Below are positions 1 to 8,322 of a DNA stretch of 45,754 nucleotides, one piece after another. Every line of letters begins with the position of its first letter. Position 1 is the first letter of the stretch. Source of the DNA: an uncultured Fibrobacter sp. Its GTDB lineage: Bacteria; Fibrobacterota; Fibrobacteria; Fibrobacterales; Fibrobacteraceae. The stretch covers positions 1 through 45,754 of the forward strand of contig NZ_CALEFV010000159.1 in the NCBI RefSeq assembly GCF_937877005.1. Reading direction: 5' to 3'. The position numbers and the translations under genes are program-made. The notes beneath the pieces were generated by a model. That model did not search any database. It worked only from the letters and a program-made list of their open reading frames with translations, and was not told where the DNA came from.

Positions 1-2
1 GT

Positions 3-287
3 TCCTGGATGGACGTGGATTACTTCACCTTCGTAAAGGGCAAGGATGCGACCGATCCCGAACCGATCGGTGAAGAATCGATGGTTCTGACGCAGAATCG
101 TCTCCAGTTGCCGACCGAAGCCGAAAGCTACCGTATTTTTGACATGAACGGAAGCCTCCTGGGCAAGGTGTCCGCAACGGGAATGCAGGAACTCCGTTCA
201 AAGGCGTCGAGCCTTGTCAAGCGCGGTGGCGTGTATCTGGCGAAGTCCGCTAGGGGGCACTCGATGCGCCTCCAGGTGGCAAAATAG
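3..287 (+). CDS. C-terminal end of a secreted CBM6/FPm-1 enzyme (5' end outside window)
   Basis: The frame is open from the window edge and ends at TAG 285-287, so only about 94 residues are visible and the catalytic domain is not in view. The first residues (WMDVDYFTFVKGKDATDPEP) are the last strand of a CBM6, almost identical to the CBM6 ends of the GH43 at 2303 and the GH10 at 35810. The rest is the FPm-1 C-terminal module: a YRIFDMNGSLLG core, then GGVYLAKS near the end and a basic tail. Seen: the CBM6 end and C-terminal module. Inferred: an upstream plant-polysaccharide-degrading enzyme of the same cluster. The enzyme family cannot be told. Confidence 0.85.
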   Translation, partial: SWMDVDYFTFVKGKDATDPEPIGEESMVLTQNRLQLPTEAESYRIFDMNGSLLGKVSATGMQELRSKASSLVKRGGVYLAKSARGHSMRLQVAK

Positions 288-315
288 CCTCCTACTTCAA
301 CAATTGTTTACGAAG

Positions 316-340
316 GCCCCGAAAATGTTTCCGGGGCTTT
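316..340 (+). terminator. Rho-independent terminator after the partial upstream gene
   Basis: GCCCCG pairs with CGGGGC around a short A/T-rich loop, about 30 bp after the stop at 287. The T-tract is short (CTTTG), so termination may be leaky. Confidence 0.6.
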
Positions 341-347
341 GCACTTG

Positions 348-413
348 TTGATTATTTATCCATAAAACATGCTGCTTTTTGCGAAATTTTGGCGATTTTT
401 GAGGATAATTTTA
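348..413 (+). promoter_or_regulatory. Xylan-cluster box 1 and core promoter element (CE6 gene)
   Basis: The box TTGATTATTTATCCA (348-362) fits TKGAY-N5-RTCMA. A TAATTTTA core element starts at 406, 58 bp after the start of the box and 29 bp before the ATG at 435. The same pairing recurs at nine other genes here. Confidence 0.7.
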
Positions 414-434
414 AAGAAAACGGAGTGTTGTGAT

Positions 435-2093
435 ATGGACCTTAAAAAGCTTTCCGAGATTATGACAATCGTGTTGTGGTGTCTGGGCGGACTACTTCTG
501 CTGCCCATGCTTACCTATGCGGCGCCGAATCCGAATTTCCACATTTATATCGCTTACGGCCAGTCTAATATGGCGGGTAACGGCGATATCGTTCCGGCGG
601 AGGACCAGGACAAGTATTCCGAAAAGTTCCTGATGCTTGCCTCGCATAACGCAAACGCGAGCCAGCGTAGCGGCAAGACGAACCAGTCCATCAAGACTGG
701 CGAATGGTACACCGCGATTCCCCCGATGTTCCACGCTTTCGAGAACCTTTCCCCGGCGGACTACTTTGGCCGTGCCATGGTGGATTCCCTGCCGGGTGTC
801 ACTGTGGGCATTATCCCGGTTGCTATCGGTGCGGTGAGCATCCGTGCCTTCGACAAGGACCAGTATGAAAGTTATTTCAAGGGCGACGGCAAGGACATCA
901 TGAGCTGGGGCTGGCCCAAGGATTACGACAACAATCCTCCGGGACGCATTCTGGAACTCGCCAAGAAGGCTAAGGAAGTGGGAGTCATCAAGGGCTTCAT
1001 CTTCCACCAGGGCGAAAGCGACTGCACCGACGACAACTGGCGCAAGACCGTCTACAAGACCTACAAGGATATTATCGACGCGCTCGACCTCGACGAGAAC
1101 GAGGTTCCGTTCGTGGCCGGCGAACTGCTCCAGTCGCAGGGTGCTTGCTGTTCTTCCAAGAACGGCGGCATTGCCCAGCTCAAGAACAACTTCAAGAAGT
1201 TCGGGCTTGCCTCCTCGAAGGGCCTGGAGGGCAACGGCAAGGACCCGTACCACTTCGGGCGCGCGGGCGTGATTGAACTCGGCAGGCGCTACTGCTCCGA
1301 GATGCTCAAGCTTATCGACAAGACGATTGACCCGGATGCTCCTCCTGTAAACCTGGTGGATCCGAGCCAGTCTACGGTTCCTGATGAACCGCCCGAGGAA
1401 TATGGGCCCTATACCGACCCGATCGAAATCCCGGGCAAGGTGCAGGCCGAAAACTACAACAAGGGTGGAGCAAACGTTGCCTACTACGATTTGAACAAGG
1501 GTAACGAGGGCGGTAAGCTCCGCAAGGACGACGTGGACATTTACCAGCCGAACATGGGTATTGTCGTGGGCTACAACCAAAAGGGTGAATGGCTCAAGTA
1601 CACCGTGAACGTGGCTGCCGACGGCGATTACGGAATTTCCGCCAACGTGGCGGGCGAGAACGGAACCGGCAGCCTGATGCTTTACATGGATGACCAGCCT
1701 ATCGGTACCGAGATGGCCAATACCGGGAAAGGCTTTGATGCGTTTGAAGTTGTAAATGGTGGCAAGGCTTCGCTGAAGGCGGGTGTGCACGAACTGAAAC
1801 TTGAAATTACCAACGACTGGATTGACATTGACTATGTCGAATTCAAGGCGGTTTCCTCCCAACAGCCTCTTGGATTTAAGGATGTCCGCTTGAACATGAC
1901 CGAGGCCGAAAGTAGCTTTGATGTCTTTGATATGCAAGGCTCGCATGTGACGAGCTTCAATGCGCGTGGCATGGCCTCTGCCGTGAACCTACTCAAGTCG
2001 GGTTCCCTCAAGGTGCGTCGTGGGGTCTATTTGTTGCGAGGAAAGACAGAAAACGGTATCGTAAATCGCAAGGTGGATGTTTATGAAAAGTAA
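435..2093 (+). CDS. CE6-type acetyl xylan esterase with CBM6 and FPm-1
   Basis: A secreted esterase that would remove O-acetyl groups from xylan. I chose ATG 435 over an upstream in-frame ATG (369) because GGAG lies 9 bp upstream and a signal peptide with a hydrophobic core follows directly. Domains of the 552-residue protein: SASA/SGNH-type esterase about 28-305, CBM6 about 325-470, FPm-1 about 490-552. Catalytic residues: Ser44 in YGQSNMAGNG, Glu194 in FHQGESD, Asp270 and His273 in DPYHFGRAG. The arrangement matches the F. succinogenes modular esterase FSUAxe6B (CE6-CBM6-FPm-1). It has its own promoter with box 1 and is separated from the next hydrolase by a terminator. The family call is firm; substrate preference is inferred from the family and the neighbours. 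Confidence 0.88.
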   Translation: MDLKKLSEIMTIVLWCLGGLLLLPMLTYAAPNPNFHIYIAYGQSNMAGNGDIVPAEDQDKYSEKFLMLASHNANASQRSGKTNQSIKTGEWYTAIPPMFHAFENLSPADYFGRAMVDSLPGVTVGIIPVAIGAVSIRAFDKDQYESYFKGDGKDIMSWGWPKDYDNNPPGRILELAKKAKEVGVIKGFIFHQGESDCTDDNWRKTVYKTYKDIIDALDLDENEVPFVAGELLQSQGACCSSKNGGIAQLKNNFKKFGLASSKGLEGNGKDPYHFGRAGVIELGRRYCSEMLKLIDKTIDPDAPPVNLVDPSQSTVPDEPPEEYGPYTDPIEIPGKVQAENYNKGGANVAYYDLNKGNEGGKLRKDDVDIYQPNMGIVVGYNQKGEWLKYTVNVAADGDYGISANVAGENGTGSLMLYMDDQPIGTEMANTGKGFDAFEVVNGGKASLKAGVHELKLEITNDWIDIDYVEFKAVSSQQPLGFKDVRLNMTEAESSFDVFDMQGSHVTSFNARGMASAVNLLKSGSLKVRRGVYLLRGKTENGIVNRKVDVYEK

Positions 2094-2166
2094 TGAAGTC
2101 CTAATAGTGAAGCAGATAGCCGTTATTTCGGTCTTGGTCGTGATTCTCGGCTTTCTCTATGGTTGA
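2083..2166 (+). CDS. Possible 27-residue single-span membrane peptide
   Basis: ATG 2083 overlaps the last codons of the CE6 gene in another frame and runs to TGA 2164. The product begins MKSNEVLIVKQ and continues as one uninterrupted hydrophobic stretch (IAVISVLVVILGFLYG), as in a single transmembrane helix. AGGTGG lies about 6 bp upstream as a possible ribosome-binding site, and the terminator at 2189 follows. I do not recognise a family. It may be a chance frame; translational coupling to the esterase gene would fit the overlap. Confidence 0.3.
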   Translation: MKSNEVLIVKQIAVISVLVVILGFLYG

Positions 2167-2188
2167 TCTTTATAGACATGGAGTGCGG

Positions 2189-2223
2189 GGTTCCTTTGAC
2201 AAATTGTCAAGGGAACCTTTTTT
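2189..2223 (+). terminator. Terminator of the CE6 unit, with regulatory box 2 in its stem
   Basis: GGTTCCTTTGACA pairs with TGTCAAGGGAACC (one mismatch) and is followed by six T. The palindromic box TTGACAAATTGTCAA forms the top of the same hairpin. Confidence 0.85.
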
Positions 2224-2261
2224 GCGTATATAGGAATAATGCGGTTTCTAGGGTATCTTTA
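2196..2261 (+). promoter_or_regulatory. Xylan-cluster box 2 and core promoter element (GH43-CE1 operon)
   Basis: The box TTGACAAATTGTCAA (2196-2210) is a perfect palindrome. TATCTTTA starts at 2254, exactly 58 bp after the start of the box and 49 bp before ATG 2303. Confidence 0.75.
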
Positions 2262-2302
2262 GTATAGTTGCAGGGGGTGGTGCCCTTGTAAAGGAGTATA
2301 AA

Positions 2303-4639
2303 ATGGGATGTTTCCGGTATTTGGCCCACGCTTGCGGCGGGGTCTTGATCTATGCAACGCTTGCTTCTGCGGTTACGGTCAATAACCCGATTATGTATGT
2401 CGACAGTCCGGATCCTTCGATTGTCCGCGTTGACGACGCTTACTACATGGTGACGACGACCATGCATTTTGCTCCTGGCGTACCCGTATTCAAGAGTACC
2501 GATTTGGCCCAGTGGCGCACGGTGGGGTATGCCTACCAGACTCTCACCAATAACGACCAGCAGAACTTGAATGGCGGCAAGGATGCCTACGGTAAGGGTT
2601 CCTGGGCTTCGAGCATCCGTTACCACAAGGGATTCTTCTACGTGCTGACTCCGTCTTACACGACGGGTAAGACTCATTTGTATAAAACCGCCGATGTGGA
2701 GAGCGGTCAATGGAGCGAAGTGCAACTCCCGTTCTATCACGACCCCTCCCTTTTCTTCGATGATGACGGAACCGTGTGGGTGTTCTACGGCAGTGGCGAC
2801 CAGATTAGCTATGTGCAGTTGAACGACGACGCAAGCGGCGTGAAGGCTGGCGGTAAGAGTGGCAAGATTGGCGGCGTGAGCATCAACCAGGTGACCGGCA
2901 CCAGCAACTACTATGTGCAGCAGGAAGGCTCGCACATGGAGAAGGTGAACGGCGAATACTATCTGTTCACGATTTCCTGGCCGGCGGGCAAGAGCCGTAG
3001 CGAAATCGTTTACCGCTCCAAGAGCCTGCTTTCCGGTTACAGCGGAAGGTACTTCCTCTCCGATAACGGCGTTGCCCAGGGCGGCATCTTTGACACTCCC
3101 GATGGCAAGTGGTATGCGCTTTTGTTCCGCGATTCCGGCCCGGTTGGACGTATGTCGCACCTGGTCCCGATGGAATGGAAGGACGGCTGGCCGGTTCCGA
3201 CCAGTGGCTCCAAGGCCCCTTCTACAATTGACTTGCCGGAATCCCCGCTGCCGGGCTACGGCATGGTCACCAGCGACGATTTTGAATCCAGCGAACTTGC
3301 TCTTGAATGGCAGTTCAACCACAATCCCGATAACAAGAACTGGAGTTTGTCTGCAAATCCGGGATTTTACCGCATTACTACGAGCCGCACCGATAGCCGC
3401 GTGGTGAATGCGAAGAACACCCTGACCCAGCGTTCCTTTGGCCCCAAGAGTTCTGGCCGTACGCTTGTCGATGGCACCGGCATGAAGGATGGCGACATGG
3501 CCGGCCTCGTTGCCCTGCAAGATGACAAGGGCTTTGTGGCGCTTGCTAAAGATGGCGGCAGCTACAAGGTGGTGATGTATACCGGAAACAAGGACGGCGA
3601 AAGCCTGAAGGAAACGAAGGCGATTTCGGGTTCCAAGGTTTACCTGCGAATCGATTTCGACTTGCCGATTGACCGCGGTACCGCCTACTTCTATTACAGC
3701 ACCGATGGCAACACCTGGTCAAAAATTGGTAGCGACGTGAAGCTCAATTACGACCTCCACATGTTCGTGGGTGTGCGTTGGGGCCTCTTCAACTTTGCAA
3801 CAAAGCAGGCGGGCGGCTATGCGGACTTTGACTGGTTCAAGGTCGGTGTTGATGCGAACGATGAAATTTATCTCGATGGCGCTGGCTCTGAACCTGTTCC
3901 GCAGACTCCGTTCTGCGCCGCCGGTGAAAACTGCCCCGCCGTTGCTCTCCCGGGCAAGATTGAGGCCGAAAACTTCGACGTGCCGGGCAAGGGCAAGGAC
4001 GGTACCTCTTACTACGATGGCGATTCCGAGAACCACGGCGATAGCGACTACCGCGAAGGTACCGGCGTTGACCTTTACAAGAAGGCGACTGGAATTATTG
4101 TGGGCTACAACAGCGAAGGCGACTGGCTCGAATACACGGTGAACGTGAAGGAAGCGGGGGACTACACCATGTTCGCGGCAGTCGCTGCAGCGGGTAACAC
4201 TTCTAGCTTCAAGCTCTCCCTGGATGGCAAGGACATCACCGAAGAAATTGCGGTGCCTGCGGCAAGTTCCGGCGAAGACAATTACGACGATTACAACAAG
4301 GTGCAGGCCAACGTGACGCTCCCTGCTGGCGAACATGTACTCCGCTTTACGGTGGTTGGCTCTTGGCTCGATATCGACTACTTTACATTCGTGAAGGGCA
4401 AGGACGCCACGGACCCCGAACCGATTGATCCGACGGGGATTGCCAATGCGGTTCGTTACGATGTGCAGGCTGAACAGGTTTACCGCGTGTACGGCTTGAA
4501 CGGAAGCTTTGTGGGAACCGTGTTTGCAGCAAGTGCAAGCGAGGCTCAGTCCAAGGTGCGCGCCATGGTTTCGAAAAAGGGCGTGTACCTGATCAGGGCG
4601 AAGAATGGGATGGTTCGTCGCTTTATGGTAACGAAATAA
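2303..4639 (+). CDS. GH43 xylosidase/arabinofuranosidase with CBM6 and FPm-1
   Basis: A secreted inverting glycosidase expected to release xylose or arabinose from xylan or its oligomers. AAGGAG lies 6 bp before ATG 2303, and a signal peptide ending near ASA follows. Domains of 778 residues: five-bladed GH43 propeller about 25-320, DUF1349/GH43_C2-type beta-sandwich about 335-515, CBM6 about 545-705, FPm-1 about 715-778. The GH43 triad is visible: Asp37 (SPDPSIV), Asp147 (YHDPSLFFDD) and Glu208 (QQEGSH). The C2 sandwich is typical of GH43 beta-xylosidase-like subfamilies. It shares a transcript with the esterase at 4663 (23-bp gap) under box 2. The family is secure; xylosidase versus arabinofuranosidase cannot be decided from sequence. 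Confidence 0.88.
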   Translation: MGCFRYLAHACGGVLIYATLASAVTVNNPIMYVDSPDPSIVRVDDAYYMVTTTMHFAPGVPVFKSTDLAQWRTVGYAYQTLTNNDQQNLNGGKDAYGKGSWASSIRYHKGFFYVLTPSYTTGKTHLYKTADVESGQWSEVQLPFYHDPSLFFDDDGTVWVFYGSGDQISYVQLNDDASGVKAGGKSGKIGGVSINQVTGTSNYYVQQEGSHMEKVNGEYYLFTISWPAGKSRSEIVYRSKSLLSGYSGRYFLSDNGVAQGGIFDTPDGKWYALLFRDSGPVGRMSHLVPMEWKDGWPVPTSGSKAPSTIDLPESPLPGYGMVTSDDFESSELALEWQFNHNPDNKNWSLSANPGFYRITTSRTDSRVVNAKNTLTQRSFGPKSSGRTLVDGTGMKDGDMAGLVALQDDKGFVALAKDGGSYKVVMYTGNKDGESLKETKAISGSKVYLRIDFDLPIDRGTAYFYYSTDGNTWSKIGSDVKLNYDLHMFVGVRWGLFNFATKQAGGYADFDWFKVGVDANDEIYLDGAGSEPVPQTPFCAAGENCPAVALPGKIEAENFDVPGKGKDGTSYYDGDSENHGDSDYREGTGVDLYKKATGIIVGYNSEGDWLEYTVNVKEAGDYTMFAAVAAAGNTSSFKLSLDGKDITEEIAVPAASSGEDNYDDYNKVQANVTLPAGEHVLRFTVVGSWLDIDYFTFVKGKDATDPEPIDPTGIANAVRYDVQAEQVYRVYGLNGSFVGTVFAASASEAQSKVRAMVSKKGVYLIRAKNGMVRRFMVTK

Positions 4640-4662
4640 GGGCTGCAAAAAAGGAGCGAAGG

Positions 4663-6171
4663 ATGTTTGGTATGAAAAATTTGGGCAAGGTGGTGCTTGC
4701 CCTCGCGAGTGTTGCGCTGTTTACGGGTAATGCTTTTGCAGACAACCTAACTGTAGACGGGAAATCCCGCAGCATGCTCGTGTATGCTCCGTCGGGAATC
4801 GAAAAGAATCGCCCGCTCATCATTCAGATGCACGGCATGAACCAAGATGCCCCCTACCAGAAGAATGCGGCGAAGTGGGAAAGCATAGCCGATACGGCTC
4901 GCTTCGTGGTGGTGTTCCCCAATGGCGAAAACAAGGCCTGGGACATTGGCGGCGATAAGGATGTCAATTTCTTGAAGGCAATCATCAACGAAATGTATCA
5001 AAAATACGGAATTGATAAAAACCGTGTATATGTTTCGGGATTTTCGATGGGCGGCATGATGAGCTACCATGCGGCAAACAAGATGGGCGACATGATTGCG
5101 GCTATTGCGCCCGTTTCGGGTGGTGGCGGCGTGAATTCGCCCAAGCGTGCGATGCCGATTATGCATACGCACGGCACGAGCGACGATGTGGTGAATTATA
5201 ACAGCACCGTGAATACCCTGAAGGGCTGGGTCAATGCGCAAAAGTGCTCAAGCAGTTCGCAGAAGATTAAGCCGTATCCGACGACTAAGTCGGGCTCTGC
5301 CGCGTCTCTTGAAATTTGGAGCGGTTGCACCGACAATGTAGAAGTGCGCCTGCTGACAATCGAAGGAAAGGGCCACTGGTATTCCATGGACGAGGCCGTG
5401 AGCGTGAACACGAGCGTGGAAATCTGGAACTTTGTGAAGAACTATTCGCTGGATGGTTCCTCTCTTCCGCCGCCGACACCTGCGATTGTCGTGCCTACGA
5501 ACCGCGATGAAGTCTTTAACGGCGGCTTCGATTCGAGCGCCGTGGCTTGGGACTTGCAGCTACATGGCGATGCCGCTGCGACTGGTGATGCGAAAGATGG
5601 AAAGTACCAGCTTGACATTTCCGCTATCGGTACGCAGAATTACCAGGTGCAGCTGATTCAGCACGACTTGCATCTTGAAAAAGATCGGTGGTACGAGGTA
5701 AGCTTTGAAGCAAGTGCAGGGGCTGCCCGCACGCTCGAAGTGAATGTGGAGCAGCACAACGATCCGTGGGCGAGCTACCTCAAGGAAAATCAGAATTTTG
5801 ATCTTGGCACGGATATGAAAACCTATTCGTTCAAGTTCCAGATGACGGCCGCGACGGATACGAACAGCCGCCTGAGTTTCAATGCCGGTGCTGCGACGGG
5901 AACGCTTACGCTCGACAACGTGAAAATTGCAAAACTCGATGCCGCGCAAATTCCTGAGGAAGGTCCGTCGACTTTGCGTGGGGTACAGTACATGCGTGAG
6001 CAACCATCGGCGTACGCCGTGTTCGATATACACGGAAGCAGGCTCGGCTTGGTTGAAATTCATGGTGCAGGCATTGCCGAATCGCTTGAACAGGCTGGGT
6101 TCACTAAGGGTGTTTACCTTTTGCGGAGCTTGAAGGGCGAAAAGTCGCTCCTGGTGCCCGTATCCCGTTAA
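4663..6171 (+). CDS. CE1-type (feruloyl/acetyl) esterase with CBM4/9-like domain and FPm-1
   Basis: A secreted alpha/beta-hydrolase of the LpqC/PHB-depolymerase branch that includes CE1 feruloyl and acetyl xylan esterases. AAGGAG precedes ATG 4663; the signal peptide ends near AFA-DN. Domains of 502 residues: esterase about 30-270, CBM4/9 (CenC)-like beta-sandwich about 285-430, FPm-1 about 445-502. Catalytic residues: nucleophile Ser128 in GFSMGGMMS, acid probably in THGTSDDVV, His in GKGHWYS. It is the second gene of the box-2 operon. It is the only active-looking member of this enzyme set with a CBM4/9-like module in place of CBM6. PHB depolymerase activity is unlikely in this context; a ferulate or acetate ester on arabinoxylan is the better guess. 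Confidence 0.83.
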   Translation: MFGMKNLGKVVLALASVALFTGNAFADNLTVDGKSRSMLVYAPSGIEKNRPLIIQMHGMNQDAPYQKNAAKWESIADTARFVVVFPNGENKAWDIGGDKDVNFLKAIINEMYQKYGIDKNRVYVSGFSMGGMMSYHAANKMGDMIAAIAPVSGGGGVNSPKRAMPIMHTHGTSDDVVNYNSTVNTLKGWVNAQKCSSSSQKIKPYPTTKSGSAASLEIWSGCTDNVEVRLLTIEGKGHWYSMDEAVSVNTSVEIWNFVKNYSLDGSSLPPPTPAIVVPTNRDEVFNGGFDSSAVAWDLQLHGDAAATGDAKDGKYQLDISAIGTQNYQVQLIQHDLHLEKDRWYEVSFEASAGAARTLEVNVEQHNDPWASYLKENQNFDLGTDMKTYSFKFQMTAATDTNSRLSFNAGAATGTLTLDNVKIAKLDAAQIPEEGPSTLRGVQYMREQPSAYAVFDIHGSRLGLVEIHGAGIAESLEQAGFTKGVYLLRSLKGEKSLLVPVSR

Positions 6172-6199
6172 AAAACGCCATTTTTCCCATAGCGCTTCA

Positions 6200-6265
6200 T
6201 TGATAAATAATCAATGAATCCTTTCTTTTAGGTGGGTGTTTTTCCTTTTTTTAAGAATATTTTTT
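6200..6265 (+). promoter_or_regulatory. Xylan-cluster box 3 and core promoter element (GH27 gene)
   Basis: The box TTGATAAATAATCAA (6200-6214) is a perfect palindrome around 5 bp. TATTTTTT starts at 6258, 58 bp after the box start. No strong terminator separates the CE1 gene from this promoter. Confidence 0.7.
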
Positions 6266-6296
6266 TAGGTGTAAATATCATCATGGAGTGATGAAG

Positions 6297-8123
6297 ATGT
6301 TTGGCTTAAAAAAATACTCGTTCGGCGGGGCTATCGCCCTTGCTTTTTGTGGTTTGGCCTCTCAGGCCTTTGCGCATCCTGACAGCCTGGTGCTTACGCC
6401 CCCTTTGGGATGGAACAGCTGGAACGTTTTCCACGAAAACATCAATGAAAAGCAGATTCAGGAAATTGCCGATGCCATGGTCTCTTCTGGCTTGAGGGAT
6501 GCTGGCTACATTTACTTGAACCTCGACGACAACTGGATGGACACCAAGCGCGATGCCCAGGGTAATCTCCAGAATAATCCGAAAACATTCCCGAGCGGCA
6601 TGAAGGCCATTGCCGATTACGTGCATAATAAGGGCCTGAAGTTCGGTCTTTATGGCGACCGCGGCAAGCGTACCTGTCACCATTACAATAGCAACTGGCA
6701 AAGCGAAAGCGGCTCCAACGGTCACGAAGAACAGGATGCCAAGAAACTCGCCGAATGGGGCGTGGACTACTGGAAGTACGACAACTGCGATTCCGACCCG
6801 ACAACTCAGGAAAAAGATTACACCGCCATGTCCAAGGCCCTCCGCAATTCCGGACGCGACATCGTGTTCAGCATTTGCATGTGGGAATACAAGGACTGGA
6901 TGCCTAAAATCGCTAACCTCTGGCGTACTACATTTGACATCGGTCCCGAATGGATTTCTACCTCCTGGTACCGCGGCGTCTACGAAATTATCGATGCCAA
7001 CAACAAGTACTGGCAGATTGCAAAACCCGGCCACTGGAATGACCCGGACATGCTCGAAGTAGGCAACAGGGGGCTCTCTTACGAGGAACAGCGCTCCCAG
7101 ATGACGATGTGGTCCATCATGGCTGCTCCCATCATGATCAGTTCCGACGTGCGCAACATGAGCAACGAGACCAAGGAACTCTACCTGAACAAGGACATGA
7201 TTGCCATCAACCAGGACTCTCTTGGCGTTCAGGGACATCGCGTCTCCGACGTGAACGGCAAGCAGATTTGGACCAAGCCCTTGAAGAATGGCGACATTGC
7301 CGTGGCACTTCTGAATAACAACAATTCTACCCAGACTGTGGAATGCAACTTTGCAGACATTGGCGTAGAAGGCGAAGTGGAAGTTCGCGATGCCTGGAAA
7401 AAGAAGGACCTGGGCCCGGTTTCCCATGTTTCTATCGAACTTCCGGCACATGGCTCGGCACTTCTCCGTTTGGTTCTCAAGCCGGTTCCGCGCGCACCGT
7501 TCAAGGGCGAAGCTCTCGCTATTCCGGGCAAGATCGAAGTGGAAGATTTCGACATTAACGGTGTGGGCCAGGGCAATACCACCTACAACGAAAGCGATAC
7601 CGAAAACCACGGCGATTCCGACTACCGCCCGGGTACCGGTGTGGACCTTTACAAGAAGGCGTCTGGTATCATTGTAGGCTACAACCAGGCGGGCGAATGG
7701 CTCGAATACACCGTGAAGGTGGCCTCGACGGGAACTTACACCATGAACGCTTCTGTGGCTTCTGCCAACAATACGTCAAGCTTCAAGCTCTCCATGGATG
7801 GCAAGGACATTACCGAAGAAATCGCCGTGCCAGCTGCAACCGAGGGCGAAGACAACTATGACGAATACAATACGGTCGAAGCCAAGGTGAACCTGACCGA
7901 AGGCGAACACATTCTCCGCTTCACGGTTACCGGCGACTGGATGGACATCGACTGGATTGAATTCTGCGCAGGCGAAAGCTGCGAAGATCCGCAAGGGATT
8001 CGCACTGCTCTCCCTGCCGCCATGAACCGCGACTTGGCTCCGCGACTCCTCAAGAAGGGTAACACGCTCTTCGTCGAAAAGAACGGCAAACGCTTCGACC
8101 TGACCGGACACAGAATCAAGTAA
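6297..8123 (+). CDS. GH27 alpha-galactosidase with CBM6
   Basis: A secreted retaining alpha-galactosidase, likely removing galactose from xylan or galactomannan side chains. GTG 6288, ATG 6291 and ATG 6297 are all in frame; I chose 6297 because GGAG is 8 bp upstream and the start MFGLKK resembles the neighbours. Domains of 608 residues: GH27 barrel and C-terminal sandwich about 35-395, CBM6 about 410-565. Nucleophile Asp162 (YWKYDNCD) and acid/base Asp251 (WNDPDMLEVGN) are present, and the MAAPIMISSDVR and AINQDSLGVQG blocks match the family. Odd: it lacks FPm-1 and ends in a short tail LFVEKNGKRFDLTGHRIK, shared almost exactly with the GH5 at 11114. Confidence 0.9.
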   Translation: MFGLKKYSFGGAIALAFCGLASQAFAHPDSLVLTPPLGWNSWNVFHENINEKQIQEIADAMVSSGLRDAGYIYLNLDDNWMDTKRDAQGNLQNNPKTFPSGMKAIADYVHNKGLKFGLYGDRGKRTCHHYNSNWQSESGSNGHEEQDAKKLAEWGVDYWKYDNCDSDPTTQEKDYTAMSKALRNSGRDIVFSICMWEYKDWMPKIANLWRTTFDIGPEWISTSWYRGVYEIIDANNKYWQIAKPGHWNDPDMLEVGNRGLSYEEQRSQMTMWSIMAAPIMISSDVRNMSNETKELYLNKDMIAINQDSLGVQGHRVSDVNGKQIWTKPLKNGDIAVALLNNNNSTQTVECNFADIGVEGEVEVRDAWKKKDLGPVSHVSIELPAHGSALLRLVLKPVPRAPFKGEALAIPGKIEVEDFDINGVGQGNTTYNESDTENHGDSDYRPGTGVDLYKKASGIIVGYNQAGEWLEYTVKVASTGTYTMNASVASANNTSSFKLSMDGKDITEEIAVPAATEGEDNYDEYNTVEAKVNLTEGEHILRFTVTGDWMDIDWIEFCAGESCEDPQGIRTALPAAMNRDLAPRLLKKGNTLFVEKNGKRFDLTGHRIK

Positions 8124-8152
8124 TATACTGCTTCAAAGTTACTCCTATGAAT

Positions 8153-8185
8153 AAAAGGCTTCGCTAGTAATGGCGGGGCTTTTTT
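8153..8185 (+). terminator. Terminator after the GH27 gene
   Basis: A 14-bp stem (8153-8166 with 8171-8184), including several G-T wobble pairs and a 4-base loop, merges into a T-run. Confidence 0.65.
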
Positions 8186-8220
8186 GCGATATTTCCGCTT
8201 GAAAATCGCGTCGGGCATTA

Positions 8221-8286
8221 TTGAAATTTCTGCAAAAGTATTTGATCCAAGGTACATAAAGTCGCCTGTTGCAAGAGGTATTTTTA
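8221..8286 (+). promoter_or_regulatory. Variant box 4 and core promoter element (GH127 gene)
   Basis: TTGAAATTTCTGCAA (8221-8235) keeps the TTG-N9-CAA frame but differs at the inner positions. TATTTTTA starts at 8279, again 58 bp after the box start. The spacing identifies it as a member of the series. The box at 23410 is the same variant. Confidence 0.6.
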
Positions 8287-8322
8287 TAGAGGTAGTGTGG
8301 TGCTGGAAAAGGATGGTACGAG

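Noticed and set aside
8242..8256. TTGATCCAAGGTACA as the box of the GH127 gene
   Set aside because: It has one mismatch to the main consensus but no TAnnTTT element 57-58 bp downstream. TTGAAATTTCTGCAA at 8221 has the exact spacing and a twin at 23410.
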